Shown here: positions 6,473 through 13,902 of the stretch, piece after piece
Position numbering within the stretch: position 1 is the stretch's first letter
How the letters are laid out: every line of letters begins with the position of its first letter
Position numbers and translations under genes: made by a program
Source: CAZCRE01 sp964501075
GTDB taxonomy: Archaea; Thermoproteota; Bathyarchaeia; Bathyarchaeales; Bathycorpusculaceae
DNA: 19,005 nt
Direction of reading: 5' to 3'
Assembly: GCA_964501075.1 (NCBI GenBank)
Contig: CAZCRE010000017.1
Location: 1 to 19,005 of the forward strand
The notes under the pieces: generated by a model
The model's input: only the letters and a program-made list of their open reading frames with translations
What the model was told of the DNA's origin: nothing
The model's database searches: none

Positions 6473-8254
6473 TCATGCAGCCCAAAAGGGCATTTCTTTT
6501 CTCATCATTTCAACGTACTCATTCAACGATTCTCTTTCATCTTCAGTTAACCTATCCAAAAACGTCAACAGCAGCAGCTTCGCGTGTTGTTCAGGTATCT
6601 TCGCGTACAAGATGTCTTTCTCAAAAACATGTCTGCCAACGACCGGTTTATCCATGGAAACAGCCACCTCCATCCCCTTGCTCGCCTGTGGCAAAGCTTT
6701 GCCCTTATCCTGAATCTGCTGGATTTCGCCTAGTTCTTCACCATCTTCGGCTCTAAGTAACGAAATTCTTGGCAAGATTTTCCCTGCCAAGATCTCAACG
6801 CCGAAAATGGCTGGCTTCGCTTTGCGGAAAACAAAGCCCTGCATCACTTGTATTTTCGCTGGGCTCACAAGTGTTTCAAACTGTTGGTCAGATGTTCTTT
6901 CACGCTGGCTCTTGAACCATGCCAGGTACTCTTCAATGACTTGATAGATTACTTTTTCGCGGAAGATTTTGACGCCATTGATTTCGGCTTCTTTTTCTGC
7001 ATCAGGCAAAATCCTGACGCCGAAAGCCAAAACCACGCCGTAGGCTGGGTCATTCTCTTTTACGACGGTTGCTTCTACGATGTCCCTTTTCGAGAGGTCT
7101 CCAACGTCTGCAAGCCTTATTGGTATGTCGTTTCTCTTCAGGATCTCTGCAATGGCTTCCAGCGAACCTAGCGTGTCTGTCTTCAGAATAACGCCGTTGG
7201 TGTCTGTGGCGATTCTGATTTTGCCGATTTCTTCAGTGACGAGCTTCGCGTACTTTTCAGGGTCATCGCCGTCAGGTACAGTGTATAGTGGTGCGCCCGC
7301 TAATGCTCCATCTAGGTCTGGTGCAACAATCTTGATTCCAGCCGCAGCTGAAACGGATTTTACAGATGAAAACTTCTCTCGTGGGTCTCTGATTTCATCC
7401 AGAGGTTTGGGAACCAGAATGGCCCGGACGCGGGTTACGATGGGTTTTTCTCTGCCCCCGACGACGATTGTGTCATCCTTTTGCAGGTTTCCGTCATAGA
7501 TGATCGTGTTAAGCGTCAAGCCTAAGCCAGGCTCTTCTTTTACCTCGAGGACCGTGCCTTTGGCTGGTCCCTCAGTAGTCTGCAGGCGTTTTTTCAGGTA
7601 CTGTTGTGCCAGGCCTACTAGGACCATCAACAATTCTGTTATGCCTTCTCCGGTTTTTGCACTGGTAGGTACTAACGCTATAGTCTTCGTGAAGTCTCTT
7701 ATGTTGTCAAAGCGGTCAGTTCTGAATCCCAAGCGAGAGAACGCGCCCATGACGTCATAGATTCGGCCGTCCAAGTCCTGTCTGACGTACGGGTCTTGCT
7801 GTTGATATGCTTTCAAGAAAGGCGTGTCAGGATACGACGTCCAGCCTGGTACGCGGTCGATCTTGTTTACAGCTACGAGAAATGGTGTTTTGCGTGACTT
7901 CAATATCTCTATACATTCGTAGGTCTGCGCCTCAAAGCCTCTAAGAACGTCGATTACAACGATTGCGATGTCGGCTACGCTGCCTCCTCTTCTGCGAAGA
8001 TTCGTGAAAACTTCATGTCCAGGCGTATCAACGATTAGCAAACCTGGGATCTCAACTTCAGCCTTGACCATTGAAAGAGTTGGTCCGACTAACTGTTTGA
8101 TTGTGTCAACTGGAAAGAAGCTTGCGCCGATGTGTTGTGTGATTCCTCCTGCTTCACGTGCCTGAACGCTTGTCTTCCGAATCTTATCCAAAAGCGAAGT
8201 CTTTCCTGAGTCTACGTGGCCTAGGACACAAACGATGGGTTGACGGACGGGCAT
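6473..8254 (-). CDS. infB: translation initiation factor aIF5B (IF2-like GTPase)
   Basis: A 593-residue GTPase, standard archaeal length. It promotes ribosomal subunit joining at the end of initiation. The G domain is clear: G1 GHVDSGKTSLLDKIR (12-19), G2 AGGITQHIGA (T39), G3 DTPGHE (76-81, with the catalytic His), G4 NKID (130-133) and G5 TSAKTGEG. Domains II-IV follow (KGTVLEVKEEPGLGLT, then KTDTLGSLEAI, then the C-terminal barrel with VMQGFVFRKAKPAIFGVEIL). G1 carries Ser where most translational GTPases have His (GHVDHGKT). Start ATG 8254 with AAGGAGA upstream. It converges on the cyclodeaminase-family gene and diverges from the zinc-ribbon DUF4342 gene. Confidence 0.97.
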   Translation of the reverse strand: MPVRQPIVCVLGHVDSGKTSLLDKIRKTSVQAREAGGITQHIGASFFPVDTIKQLVGPTLSMVKAEVEIPGLLIVDTPGHEVFTNLRRRGGSVADIAIVVIDVLRGFEAQTYECIEILKSRKTPFLVAVNKIDRVPGWTSYPDTPFLKAYQQQDPYVRQDLDGRIYDVMGAFSRLGFRTDRFDNIRDFTKTIALVPTSAKTGEGITELLMVLVGLAQQYLKKRLQTTEGPAKGTVLEVKEEPGLGLTLNTIIYDGNLQKDDTIVVGGREKPIVTRVRAILVPKPLDEIRDPREKFSSVKSVSAAAGIKIVAPDLDGALAGAPLYTVPDGDDPEKYAKLVTEEIGKIRIATDTNGVILKTDTLGSLEAIAEILKRNDIPIRLADVGDLSKRDIVEATVVKENDPAYGVVLAFGVRILPDAEKEAEINGVKIFREKVIYQVIEEYLAWFKSQRERTSDQQFETLVSPAKIQVMQGFVFRKAKPAIFGVEILAGKILPRISLLRAEDGEELGEIQQIQDKGKALPQASKGMEVAVSMDKPVVGRHVFEKDILYAKIPEQHAKLLLLTFLDRLTEDERESLNEYVEMMRKEMPFWAA

Positions 8255-8404
8255 GTTGCAGAATCTCCTTTGATGGGGTAGATAAACTGGGTTTACTCAA
8301 TCACACGTTTCACAGTTAATAAGTTATCACCCTAATAAGTTCAGCTTGAACTCACAACATTTTTTAGACTGCTTAAAATAGGGTGTTGGTAGGTGAAGCT
8401 GGGC

Positions 8405-8722
8405 ATGTCTTTCTGCACGAAATGTGGGGCAAAACTGAAAGAGAATGACGTGTTCTGCTATGCGTGCGGTGCACCAGTTTCCAAAGTGGTTAGAGAGGAG
8501 TTTTCGGTATCTGCCGAGAATCTCGTTGAAAGAGTCAGAGAACTGCTTCATGAAGGGAACGTGACTAGAATAATCGTCAAGAGTGACAGTGGAAAGGTTT
8601 TGCTGGAAATACCTGCTACTATCGGTGTTATCGGCGCTGTTATCGCTCCTTGGCTTGCCGCGTTGGGCGTGATTGCCGCTTTAGCAACGAAATGTAGAAT
8701 AGTGGTTGAAAGAAGGGAATGA
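8405..8722 (+). CDS. zinc-ribbon DUF4342 protein
   Basis: A 105-residue protein in two parts. Residues 4-21 form a zinc ribbon, CTKCGAKLKENDVFCYACG, with cysteines C4, C7, C18 and C21. From about 36 there is a DUF4342-type domain: a helix (AENLVERVRELLHEGN), strands (TRIIVKSDSGKVLLEIP), then a hydrophobic Gly/Ala-rich segment (about 70-95) containing APWLAALGVIAALATK. Its function is unknown to me; the family is widespread and often has a hydrophobic C terminus that may touch the membrane. Start: ATG 8405 with AGGTG at 8391-8395; GTG 8393 is possible but overlaps that site. A TATA-like GCTTAAAATAGG sits at 8371-8382. Its stop is two bases from the stop of the convergent small membrane protein. 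Confidence 0.8.
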   Translation: MSFCTKCGAKLKENDVFCYACGAPVSKVVREEFSVSAENLVERVRELLHEGNVTRIIVKSDSGKVLLEIPATIGVIGAVIAPWLAALGVIAALATKCRIVVERRE

Positions 8723-8724
8723 GG

Positions 8725-8925
8725 TTATTCCGTTTTTGCAGTCATCAAAACTATTCCTGCAACTATGAGCACGATGCTTAGGAGCCCGAAGAGTCCCGTG
8801 AAGTTCTCCAATGCTTGCGTGCTTGTAAAAGTGTAGTATGCTGCTAGGCCACCGACAACGAGAATTAGCAAGCCGAGGAATTTCTCGGCTGTGTTCAGTC
8901 CAAAACTGCCCTCTTCACTCATCAT
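8725..8925 (-). CDS. small two-helix membrane protein
   Basis: A 66-residue protein with two membrane helices, about 16-34 (KFLGLLILVVGGLAAYYTF) and 43-61 (GLFGLLSIVLIVAGIVLMT), short soluble ends and no cysteine or histidine. I do not recognise a family. The hairpin arrangement is typical of small archaeal membrane proteins. Two consecutive ATG codons (8925 and 8922) follow GAAGGAAT, so either could start. A TATA-like box at 8971-8978 lies in the 64-base gap after top6A, suggesting a promoter of its own rather than membership of the topoisomerase operon. Confidence 0.72.
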   Translation of the reverse strand: MMSEEGSFGLNTAEKFLGLLILVVGGLAAYYTFTSTQALENFTGLFGLLSIVLIVAGIVLMTAKTE

Positions 8926-8970
8926 TATTCCTTCTATATGTGCGCTTTCTACTTAACATGTAAAACGGTT

Positions 8971-8978
8971 ATTTTAAA
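8971..8978 (-). promoter_or_regulatory. TATA-like box for small membrane protein
   Basis: TTTAAAAT on the minus strand, predicting a start of transcription near 8948 and a leader of about 23 bases that holds the ribosome site GAAGGAAT. Confidence 0.45.
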
Positions 8979-8989
8979 TTTCCCGTTTC

Positions 8990-10081
8990 CTATTTGGTTT
9001 CTTCGAGCTTAGCTGGCAAGTACTCATCCACTATGTATGTTAGACCATACCTGCTGAAAGCCTCTTGCTCCGCCTTTCGTCGGATCTTCATGAAGGTCTT
9101 GATCTCTCTCCGCCACAATGGATCAACATAGCGCGGGTCTCTCTGTAACTCGTTCAGCCTTTTCATGTCCATTTCATCCAAAGGAATCGTCGGCAGCTTG
9201 TAGTTCACGATGTCTGTGGCCCACACTCCACTCCACTTTGCGTCAGGCGTTGTCAGTTCTCTTAGGTGTGCTGCGTTTGCTGAACCCGAGATTATCACCA
9301 TGGCTATGTGCATGCCCCATGGGTCTCCGTCTGTGAATATGTAGACTGGCAGTTTGAGTTCGCTGTTAAGTCGCTTGATGAAATGTCTTGTCGCTCTCGG
9401 CGCTTGTCCAGCCGTCAAGACAAGCATTGCATTGTACTTCCTGTGCACATTTTCTTCAATAAACCTTGTGAAGAGACCGCCCTTCTCTATGGCTATGACC
9501 TTGTCCGCCGTGGTCTTGACGAACTCGGATGATGTTAAGGCTGGTCCAATCAGTACGCCGTCAGGGTGAGAGTCCAAGTTCAGTGTTTTTCCTTCATAAC
9601 CCGGGACGGTGTACTCTATTGTTAAGTCACCGAAGACTGCGGAGCGTTCCTCCGGGAATATGTTGAAGTCCTCTCTTGACAGGCCCAGCACGGTTTCCAA
9701 GTCTGTTATGATGTTGTTTGACTCTTGTTGGTCTTGGAACGTCATTTCGTAGGCCTGTGCCGAATAGTAAACGTCTCTCAGGGTTGATGTTTTGCGTTGC
9801 GAGGCAAGTTCATTCGAGAAGAACGCTGCCCATGTGAGTTGTGTAAAGGGTTTTAGGTGCCGTACGTTACGTGAGCTTCTGTGAACCCTTCGATCGCCCA
9901 GTATGAATTGTCTCAATTGCTTGTCATAGGTTATGTTTTCGGTTGAACGGCTAGGCATGTCAATCGCAGGAAAACGCCCTGTATCAAGCTGATCATAGAT
10001 GCTAGCGCCTAGGCCTGCCAGGCTTTTCAATACTTCCTTTTTTCTTTCCAGTATACTACTTCTATGCTTCTTCTGCTCCAT
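8990..10081 (-). CDS. top6A: DNA topoisomerase VI subunit A
   Basis: A 363-residue DNA-cleaving subunit of the A2B2 type IIB topoisomerase and homologue of Spo11. The winged-helix domain carries the catalytic tyrosine in TSTLRDVYYSAQ (Y105/Y106). The Toprim domain has its metal ligands in VIAIEKGGLF (E199) and IFTDGDPWGMH (D251, D253). FGDLTIEY and NLDSHPDGVLIGP match the linker region of the family. Full length. Its ATG at 10081 overlaps the end of top6B by 20 bases, so the two are translationally coupled and made from one message. It acts on the chromosome to relax supercoils and unlink replicated DNA. Confidence 0.97.
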   Translation of the reverse strand: MEQKKHRSSILERKKEVLKSLAGLGASIYDQLDTGRFPAIDMPSRSTENITYDKQLRQFILGDRRVHRSSRNVRHLKPFTQLTWAAFFSNELASQRKTSTLRDVYYSAQAYEMTFQDQQESNNIITDLETVLGLSREDFNIFPEERSAVFGDLTIEYTVPGYEGKTLNLDSHPDGVLIGPALTSSEFVKTTADKVIAIEKGGLFTRFIEENVHRKYNAMLVLTAGQAPRATRHFIKRLNSELKLPVYIFTDGDPWGMHIAMVIISGSANAAHLRELTTPDAKWSGVWATDIVNYKLPTIPLDEMDMKRLNELQRDPRYVDPLWRREIKTFMKIRRKAEQEAFSRYGLTYIVDEYLPAKLEETK

Positions 10082-11588
10082 GCTTTCTCACACTCGTCAA
10101 GAGCTTCTCAACATCAGGCAATTTCTCTTTGCCGGCAAGCTTAGTTGAAAACTGTGCTATCTTGGGCAAGTACTTGTTGAAGATTCCAAGTCGTTTCTTC
10201 TCTCTGTCCACATGTTCCCTTTTCGACATGAAGTGCCCTATTTGCCGCGCAACTTCTCTCAGTCCATTGGCTATTTCCCTTCTGACCTCAGGTCTATCCG
10301 CGATGAACTCTTTTCCAACGGTCTTGTAGGGCACCTTCGTGCTGCAAATATGCACAAGAATCGCGATCGGCATGTCAGGCATAACCCTGTACCGGCGCCA
10401 GTTCATAGTTGTTATGACCCTCATTGAAATGTCGCTTGCCTCATCATACAACAGGGGAATTCTGTTAGCAAAACGATAGAGTATAAAAGTTCCTCTTTTC
10501 GGGACCTCTCCGCCATACGCGATACCGGTTTCAATGATGAAGGGATGACCAGCATAGGTTGCAGGTCTGCGCTGATGGACAACCGCGAATTCGGGTTTCA
10601 ACTCTTTCAGTATGCCTGCCTTTAGGAGTTCTTCGCCTAGGGGTGAGAGACAGCTTGCGTCTGGCGGCAGGAAATCCTTGTACTTCTTGAGCATGTGCAT
10701 TAGTCTGACGATTTCTTCATGGGAGAGTTTCTTCGGGTTCTTTGATGGACTTAGGTTGCTGAATTCTAGGAATTTCTGCGCGGTGATTTCGCCGACTCTG
10801 TGGAAGTGGTTCTTCAGAAACTCCTGCATGGTTTTGTAGGGCGTCACTTGTATGAGCCGTTGGAGAAGCTCTACATCAACTCCATAAGGATGTGGCTTGG
10901 TTTCTTGCGGTGGCGCAGGCATGTCTTTTGTGACTCTGGTAAACTTGTAAAGTCTTCCTTTAGGGTCGACGAAGGTCAGGTTCGCGTATGGGTTCACCAT
11001 GGCGGTCTGTTTGAAATAATCCAAGATCTTTGGCATGGCGCGCAGGTAATCGCCTTCTAAAGTGAACTCGACAACGGTTCCTCGCCACTGTTCTTTGTTT
11101 ATGAGCACTTTTCTATCCATTATTAGTGGACGGTTTTTCTGAATGTCTATCATGAGCTTGTACTCGTAGATCTTGGTGATGCCCGTGCTTGAGGTTACAG
11201 TGGCCGGCTGATGCGTAGTGATTTGGCCGTAAAGGATTGCCATTTTTCCGCCGAGGCCAAAGGTTCCTCTTTGCTGTTTCAACTTGTATTTTGAGCCGAA
11301 AAGCACTTGCCCGAAAGCTGATGGTATGTGTCTTGGCTGGATTCCTATGCCGTTGTCTTCAACTCTTAGCTTGTAGATCTGGGTTTCAGGGCTGCCTTCT
11401 CCTTCGTATGAAAGCCTAACGTAGATTTCAGGTGGGATCCTAAGGCTTTCCGCAGCGTCCAGAGAGTTTTCTACTAGTTCTCTTATGGCTGCGAAGATGG
11501 CTCGGGACGGGTTCGTGAAGCCTGCTATGTCTCGGTTCCTGTAGAAAAAATCGGCTGCACTGATCTCCTCAAACGTGGTCTGAGCCAA
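10062..11588 (-). CDS. top6B: DNA topoisomerase VI subunit B
   Basis: A 508-residue ATPase subunit of topoisomerase VI. The GHKL ATP-binding domain is intact: N box AIRELVENSLDAAE (E40, N41), N1 VEDNGIGI (D78) and G box GTFGLGGKMAILYGQ (108-122). The helix-two-turn-helix region (EITAQKFLEFSNLSPSKNPKKL) and transducer domain (ILYRFANRIPLLYDEASD) follow. The N terminus, EISAADFFYRNRDIAGFTNPSRA, is characteristic of the family. Start is TTG at 11588, with AGGAGA eight bases upstream. ATP binding dimerises this subunit and drives gate movement in subunit A, whose gene overlaps its 3' end. The 190 bases between it and ABCE1 hold its presumed promoter and nothing else I can identify. Confidence 0.97.
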   Translation of the reverse strand: MAQTTFEEISAADFFYRNRDIAGFTNPSRAIFAAIRELVENSLDAAESLRIPPEIYVRLSYEGEGSPETQIYKLRVEDNGIGIQPRHIPSAFGQVLFGSKYKLKQQRGTFGLGGKMAILYGQITTHQPATVTSSTGITKIYEYKLMIDIQKNRPLIMDRKVLINKEQWRGTVVEFTLEGDYLRAMPKILDYFKQTAMVNPYANLTFVDPKGRLYKFTRVTKDMPAPPQETKPHPYGVDVELLQRLIQVTPYKTMQEFLKNHFHRVGEITAQKFLEFSNLSPSKNPKKLSHEEIVRLMHMLKKYKDFLPPDASCLSPLGEELLKAGILKELKPEFAVVHQRRPATYAGHPFIIETGIAYGGEVPKRGTFILYRFANRIPLLYDEASDISMRVITTMNWRRYRVMPDMPIAILVHICSTKVPYKTVGKEFIADRPEVRREIANGLREVARQIGHFMSKREHVDREKKRLGIFNKYLPKIAQFSTKLAGKEKLPDVEKLLTSVRKHGAEEA

Positions 11589-11778
11589 CTCAGCTTCTCC
11601 TAAGCATTTTCCAACATGAATTGGTCTTACGATATGTTCTGCTCATTCTTTAACTTAACTACACATCTCAAGAGCAAACGATTATTCCACGTTGCCATAA
11701 ACGTGCTACAAACATGCTGGTGGCGCAAAACACGGCAAGACACCTGCAATTTTCCAAGATGGTGTCTCATTTATGACC

Positions 11779-13581
11779 CTATTCTTTGCTACTGACTTTT
11801 CGCAGCGTACGTGTATAGTAGTATTCTCCTATTTGTTTCTGAAACTTGTCCAGTTTCGAGTCTTCCTTGTTGACTCTAGGCCTTTTTGTCATGGAATCTC
11901 TTCGGAACGTCACTTCCATCTCTTTCAGAAACGTGTTCATGCCCTTTCTGAGGCTCGTAGGAGCGTATGCAACACCCTTCACGGCTGGTTCTCCTGAGAA
12001 AACCATCAAATGATCTGCTATGAAGTCTTGAGTGACCACGTCATGTTCCACTACAAAAGCCGTTGCATGGTGATTTTCAACTACTCTTCGAATAGTCTTA
12101 GCCATATTCAGCCTTTCTTCCACGTCCAAATAGGCGCTTGGCTCGTCAAGCAGGAAAAGTTCAGCTTCGCGAGATAAGCATGCAGCAATCGCTATTTTCT
12201 GAAGTTCGCCACCACTGAGCTCATTCACATCCCTGTCCAGAAGCGCGTTTATTCTCAAGGGCTGAAGGATTTCTGTATTGTACCAACTTGAAGAGAAATT
12301 GTCTTTGGCTATGCTCATGAGGAGCATCTGAACAGTGCCCTCGTATTCCGCCGAAATGTATTGTGGCTTGTAACTCACTTTCAGTTTGTCAAACTTCTTT
12401 CCATCATCAGCCGCCTCAAGTCCGGCCAGTATTTTCACGAATGTTGTCTTACCTGTGCCGTTTGCGCCCAAGATTCCGATGATTTCTCCTCTTTTGATCT
12501 CGCCTGCATGCGCAACGAGCTTGAACCCTTTGAAAGTTTTCTGCAGTTGTTCCCATTCTAGGAGTATTTCACCGCTGGCAATGCTTGTTGCAGGCGGCTT
12601 TTCATGGAAAACTATTGCCTCCTTTCTGAACCGGATGTTTTCGTCTGGAATGTATCCTTGCAAGTAGATGTTTATGCCTGTTCTCACGCCGTGAACGTTT
12701 GAGACGACACCGTAGACCCCGGGTTCCCCATAGAAAACGCATATTTGATCAGACAAGTAATCTATTATGGCGAGGTCGTGTTCAGCCACGATTATTGTTT
12801 TTTGTTCGTCTTTCAGTTTTCTTATGGTTTTGGCGACCTGAAGCCTTTGCTTCACATCCAAGTAGCTTGAAGGTTCGTCAAACAAGTAGACATCGGCGTC
12901 GCGAGATATTGCGGCTGCTACGGCTACACGTTGGAGTTCGCCTCCGCTTAGGACTTCGAGTGGTCTTTCCCAGATCTGTTTGAGGTCAAGCTGCTCTGCG
13001 ATGTCTTCCAACTTTCTTCTTTCATCTACTTTTTCAAGAAGGTCCCCAACGTTCCCAGAGATCGCTTTTGGAATCTTGTCAACATATTGCGGTTTATGCG
13101 AGATTCTAAGCTTGTCTTCGCTCAGTTTCTGGAAATATTCTTGCAGTGTTGATCCTCTGAAGTGCTGGATTATCTCGTTCCAACTGGGCGGTTTCTCAAA
13201 GTTTCCGAGGTTCAGTTTGAAGTCTCCGGAAAGTATTTTGAGTGTTGTTGTTTTGCCTATGCCATTTTGCCCCAGTAATCCTAAAACCGTGCTTGGAGAT
13301 GGTGTGGGCAGTCTGAAGAGTTTGAAGGTGTTAGGTCCAAAACGGTGACTGCAATCCTTGTCTAGTTCGTTTGGAAGGTTGATAATCGAAATGGCTTTGA
13401 ACGGGCATTTCTTGACACATATTCCGCATCCGGTGCATAATGATTCAACGATAACTGCTTTCCCGTTCTCAAATCGTATGGCTTCTATGCGGCTTCGTAC
13501 TATTGGACAGAAATGATGGCATAGCGTGTTACAATGCTTTGGCTTGCATCGATCAGCATCTAACACTGCTACTCTTGTCAT
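11779..13581 (-). CDS. ABCE1 ribosome-recycling ATPase (RNase L inhibitor homologue)
   Basis: A 600-residue twin-ATPase that splits ribosomes after termination. The N-terminal Fe-S domain has all eight cysteines (C12, C17, C21, C25 and C49, C52, C55, C59), with the second motif CTGCGICVKKCPF. NBD1: Walker A GQNGIGKT (104-111), signature LSGGE (211-215), Walker B VYLFDE (231-236), switch His H268. NBD2: Walker A GANGTGKT (372-379), signature LSGGE (455-459), Walker B LFLLDE, H513. Hinges GEPGVYG and GEPAVKG are present. TATA-like TTTATAAC at 13618-13625 predicts a very short leader, and no clear ribosome site precedes ATG 13581, so this message may be near-leaderless. Confidence 0.97.
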   Translation of the reverse strand: MTRVAVLDADRCKPKHCNTLCHHFCPIVRSRIEAIRFENGKAVIVESLCTGCGICVKKCPFKAISIINLPNELDKDCSHRFGPNTFKLFRLPTPSPSTVLGLLGQNGIGKTTTLKILSGDFKLNLGNFEKPPSWNEIIQHFRGSTLQEYFQKLSEDKLRISHKPQYVDKIPKAISGNVGDLLEKVDERRKLEDIAEQLDLKQIWERPLEVLSGGELQRVAVAAAISRDADVYLFDEPSSYLDVKQRLQVAKTIRKLKDEQKTIIVAEHDLAIIDYLSDQICVFYGEPGVYGVVSNVHGVRTGINIYLQGYIPDENIRFRKEAIVFHEKPPATSIASGEILLEWEQLQKTFKGFKLVAHAGEIKRGEIIGILGANGTGKTTFVKILAGLEAADDGKKFDKLKVSYKPQYISAEYEGTVQMLLMSIAKDNFSSSWYNTEILQPLRINALLDRDVNELSGGELQKIAIAACLSREAELFLLDEPSAYLDVEERLNMAKTIRRVVENHHATAFVVEHDVVTQDFIADHLMVFSGEPAVKGVAYAPTSLRKGMNTFLKEMEVTFRRDSMTKRPRVNKEDSKLDKFQKQIGEYYYTRTLRKVSSKE

Positions 13582-13617
13582 TGCCAGCCCGTGATAAGAA
13601 TGGTCATAACATGTAGG

Positions 13618-13625
13618 TTATAAAT
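13618..13625 (-). promoter_or_regulatory. TATA-like box for ABCE1
   Basis: ATTTATAA on the minus strand, inside TTCATATTTATAACC. The predicted transcript start near 13595 leaves only about 14 leader bases before the ABCE1 ATG. Confidence 0.55.
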
Positions 13626-13670
13626 ATGAACCTTAGCCTCACACGAAAGCGGCAAAGAACTCGGTAAAAG

Positions 13671-13699
13671 AAAAAACGCAAAAAGGTGCTTAAAGCACC
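13671..13699 (-). terminator. hairpin plus T-tract terminator containing the microprotein stop codon
   Basis: On the minus strand, GGTGCTT-T-AAGCACC (13699-13685) is followed by TTTTTGCGTTTTTT. The TAA stop of the small acidic ORF falls in the loop side of this hairpin. It separates that ORF from the ABCE1 promoter downstream. Confidence 0.6.
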
Positions 13700-13779
13700 G
13701 GACTGTTACCTTCCTCGTCTTCCCAATCTTCTTCGTCCCAGTCTTCTTCTTCCCAATCCTCTTCCTCTTCACCCATCAC
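13690..13779 (-). CDS. acidic Asp-Trp repeat microprotein (28-29 residues)
   Basis: A very short ORF with strong expression signals: GGAGGT at 13793-13788, eight bases before GTG 13779, with ATG 13776 next in frame. From the ATG the product is MGEEEEDWEEEDWDEEDW, then EDEEGNSPVL: 28 residues, over half Glu/Asp, with Trp at 8, 13 and 18 in a five-residue repeat (E/D)xEDW. It has no lysine or arginine. A hairpin and T tract end the transcript exactly at its stop, and a palindrome with a TATA-like centre lies about 50 bases upstream. It therefore looks like a free-standing gene between the asparaginase and ABCE1. I do not recognise a family. A low-complexity GAA/GAC run could imitate such an ORF, but the signals on both sides argue otherwise. 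Confidence 0.6.
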   Translation of the reverse strand: MMGEEEEDWEEEDWDEEDWEDEEGNSPVL

Positions 13780-13824
13780 TTTCTTGCACCTCCTCACATT
13801 CTTGAGGCTACTGAAATCATCTGG

Positions 13825-13840
13825 CAACGTTTTAACGTTG
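13825..13840. promoter_or_regulatory. 7-2-7 palindrome overlapping a TATA-like box
   Basis: CAACGTT-TT-AACGTTG, a perfect seven-base inverted repeat. On the minus strand its centre reads GTTAAAAC and would place transcription near 13805, about 25-30 bases before the microprotein start. It could be an operator for that gene. Confidence 0.4.
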
Positions 13841-13902
13841 TCGTTCGTCAATTGTCGAGAAAGAAAAGTCAGCAAATGATGAACAAAGAAGGGTTAGAAA
13901 TT

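Noticed and set aside
11688..11705. CACGTT/AACGTG inverted repeat upstream of top6B
   Set aside because: Only six-base arms with a six-base loop and no fixed relation to a promoter; expected by chance.
13578..13772. 64-codon Lys/Arg-rich minus-strand frame over the microprotein
   Set aside because: It reads the GAA/GAC run in another frame, crosses the terminator hairpin and the ABCE1 promoter, and has no ribosome site.
13780..13875. N-terminal extension of the acidic microprotein from TTG 13875
   Set aside because: It would place GGAGGT and the TATA-like palindrome inside the gene, and the added sequence has no ribosome site of its own.
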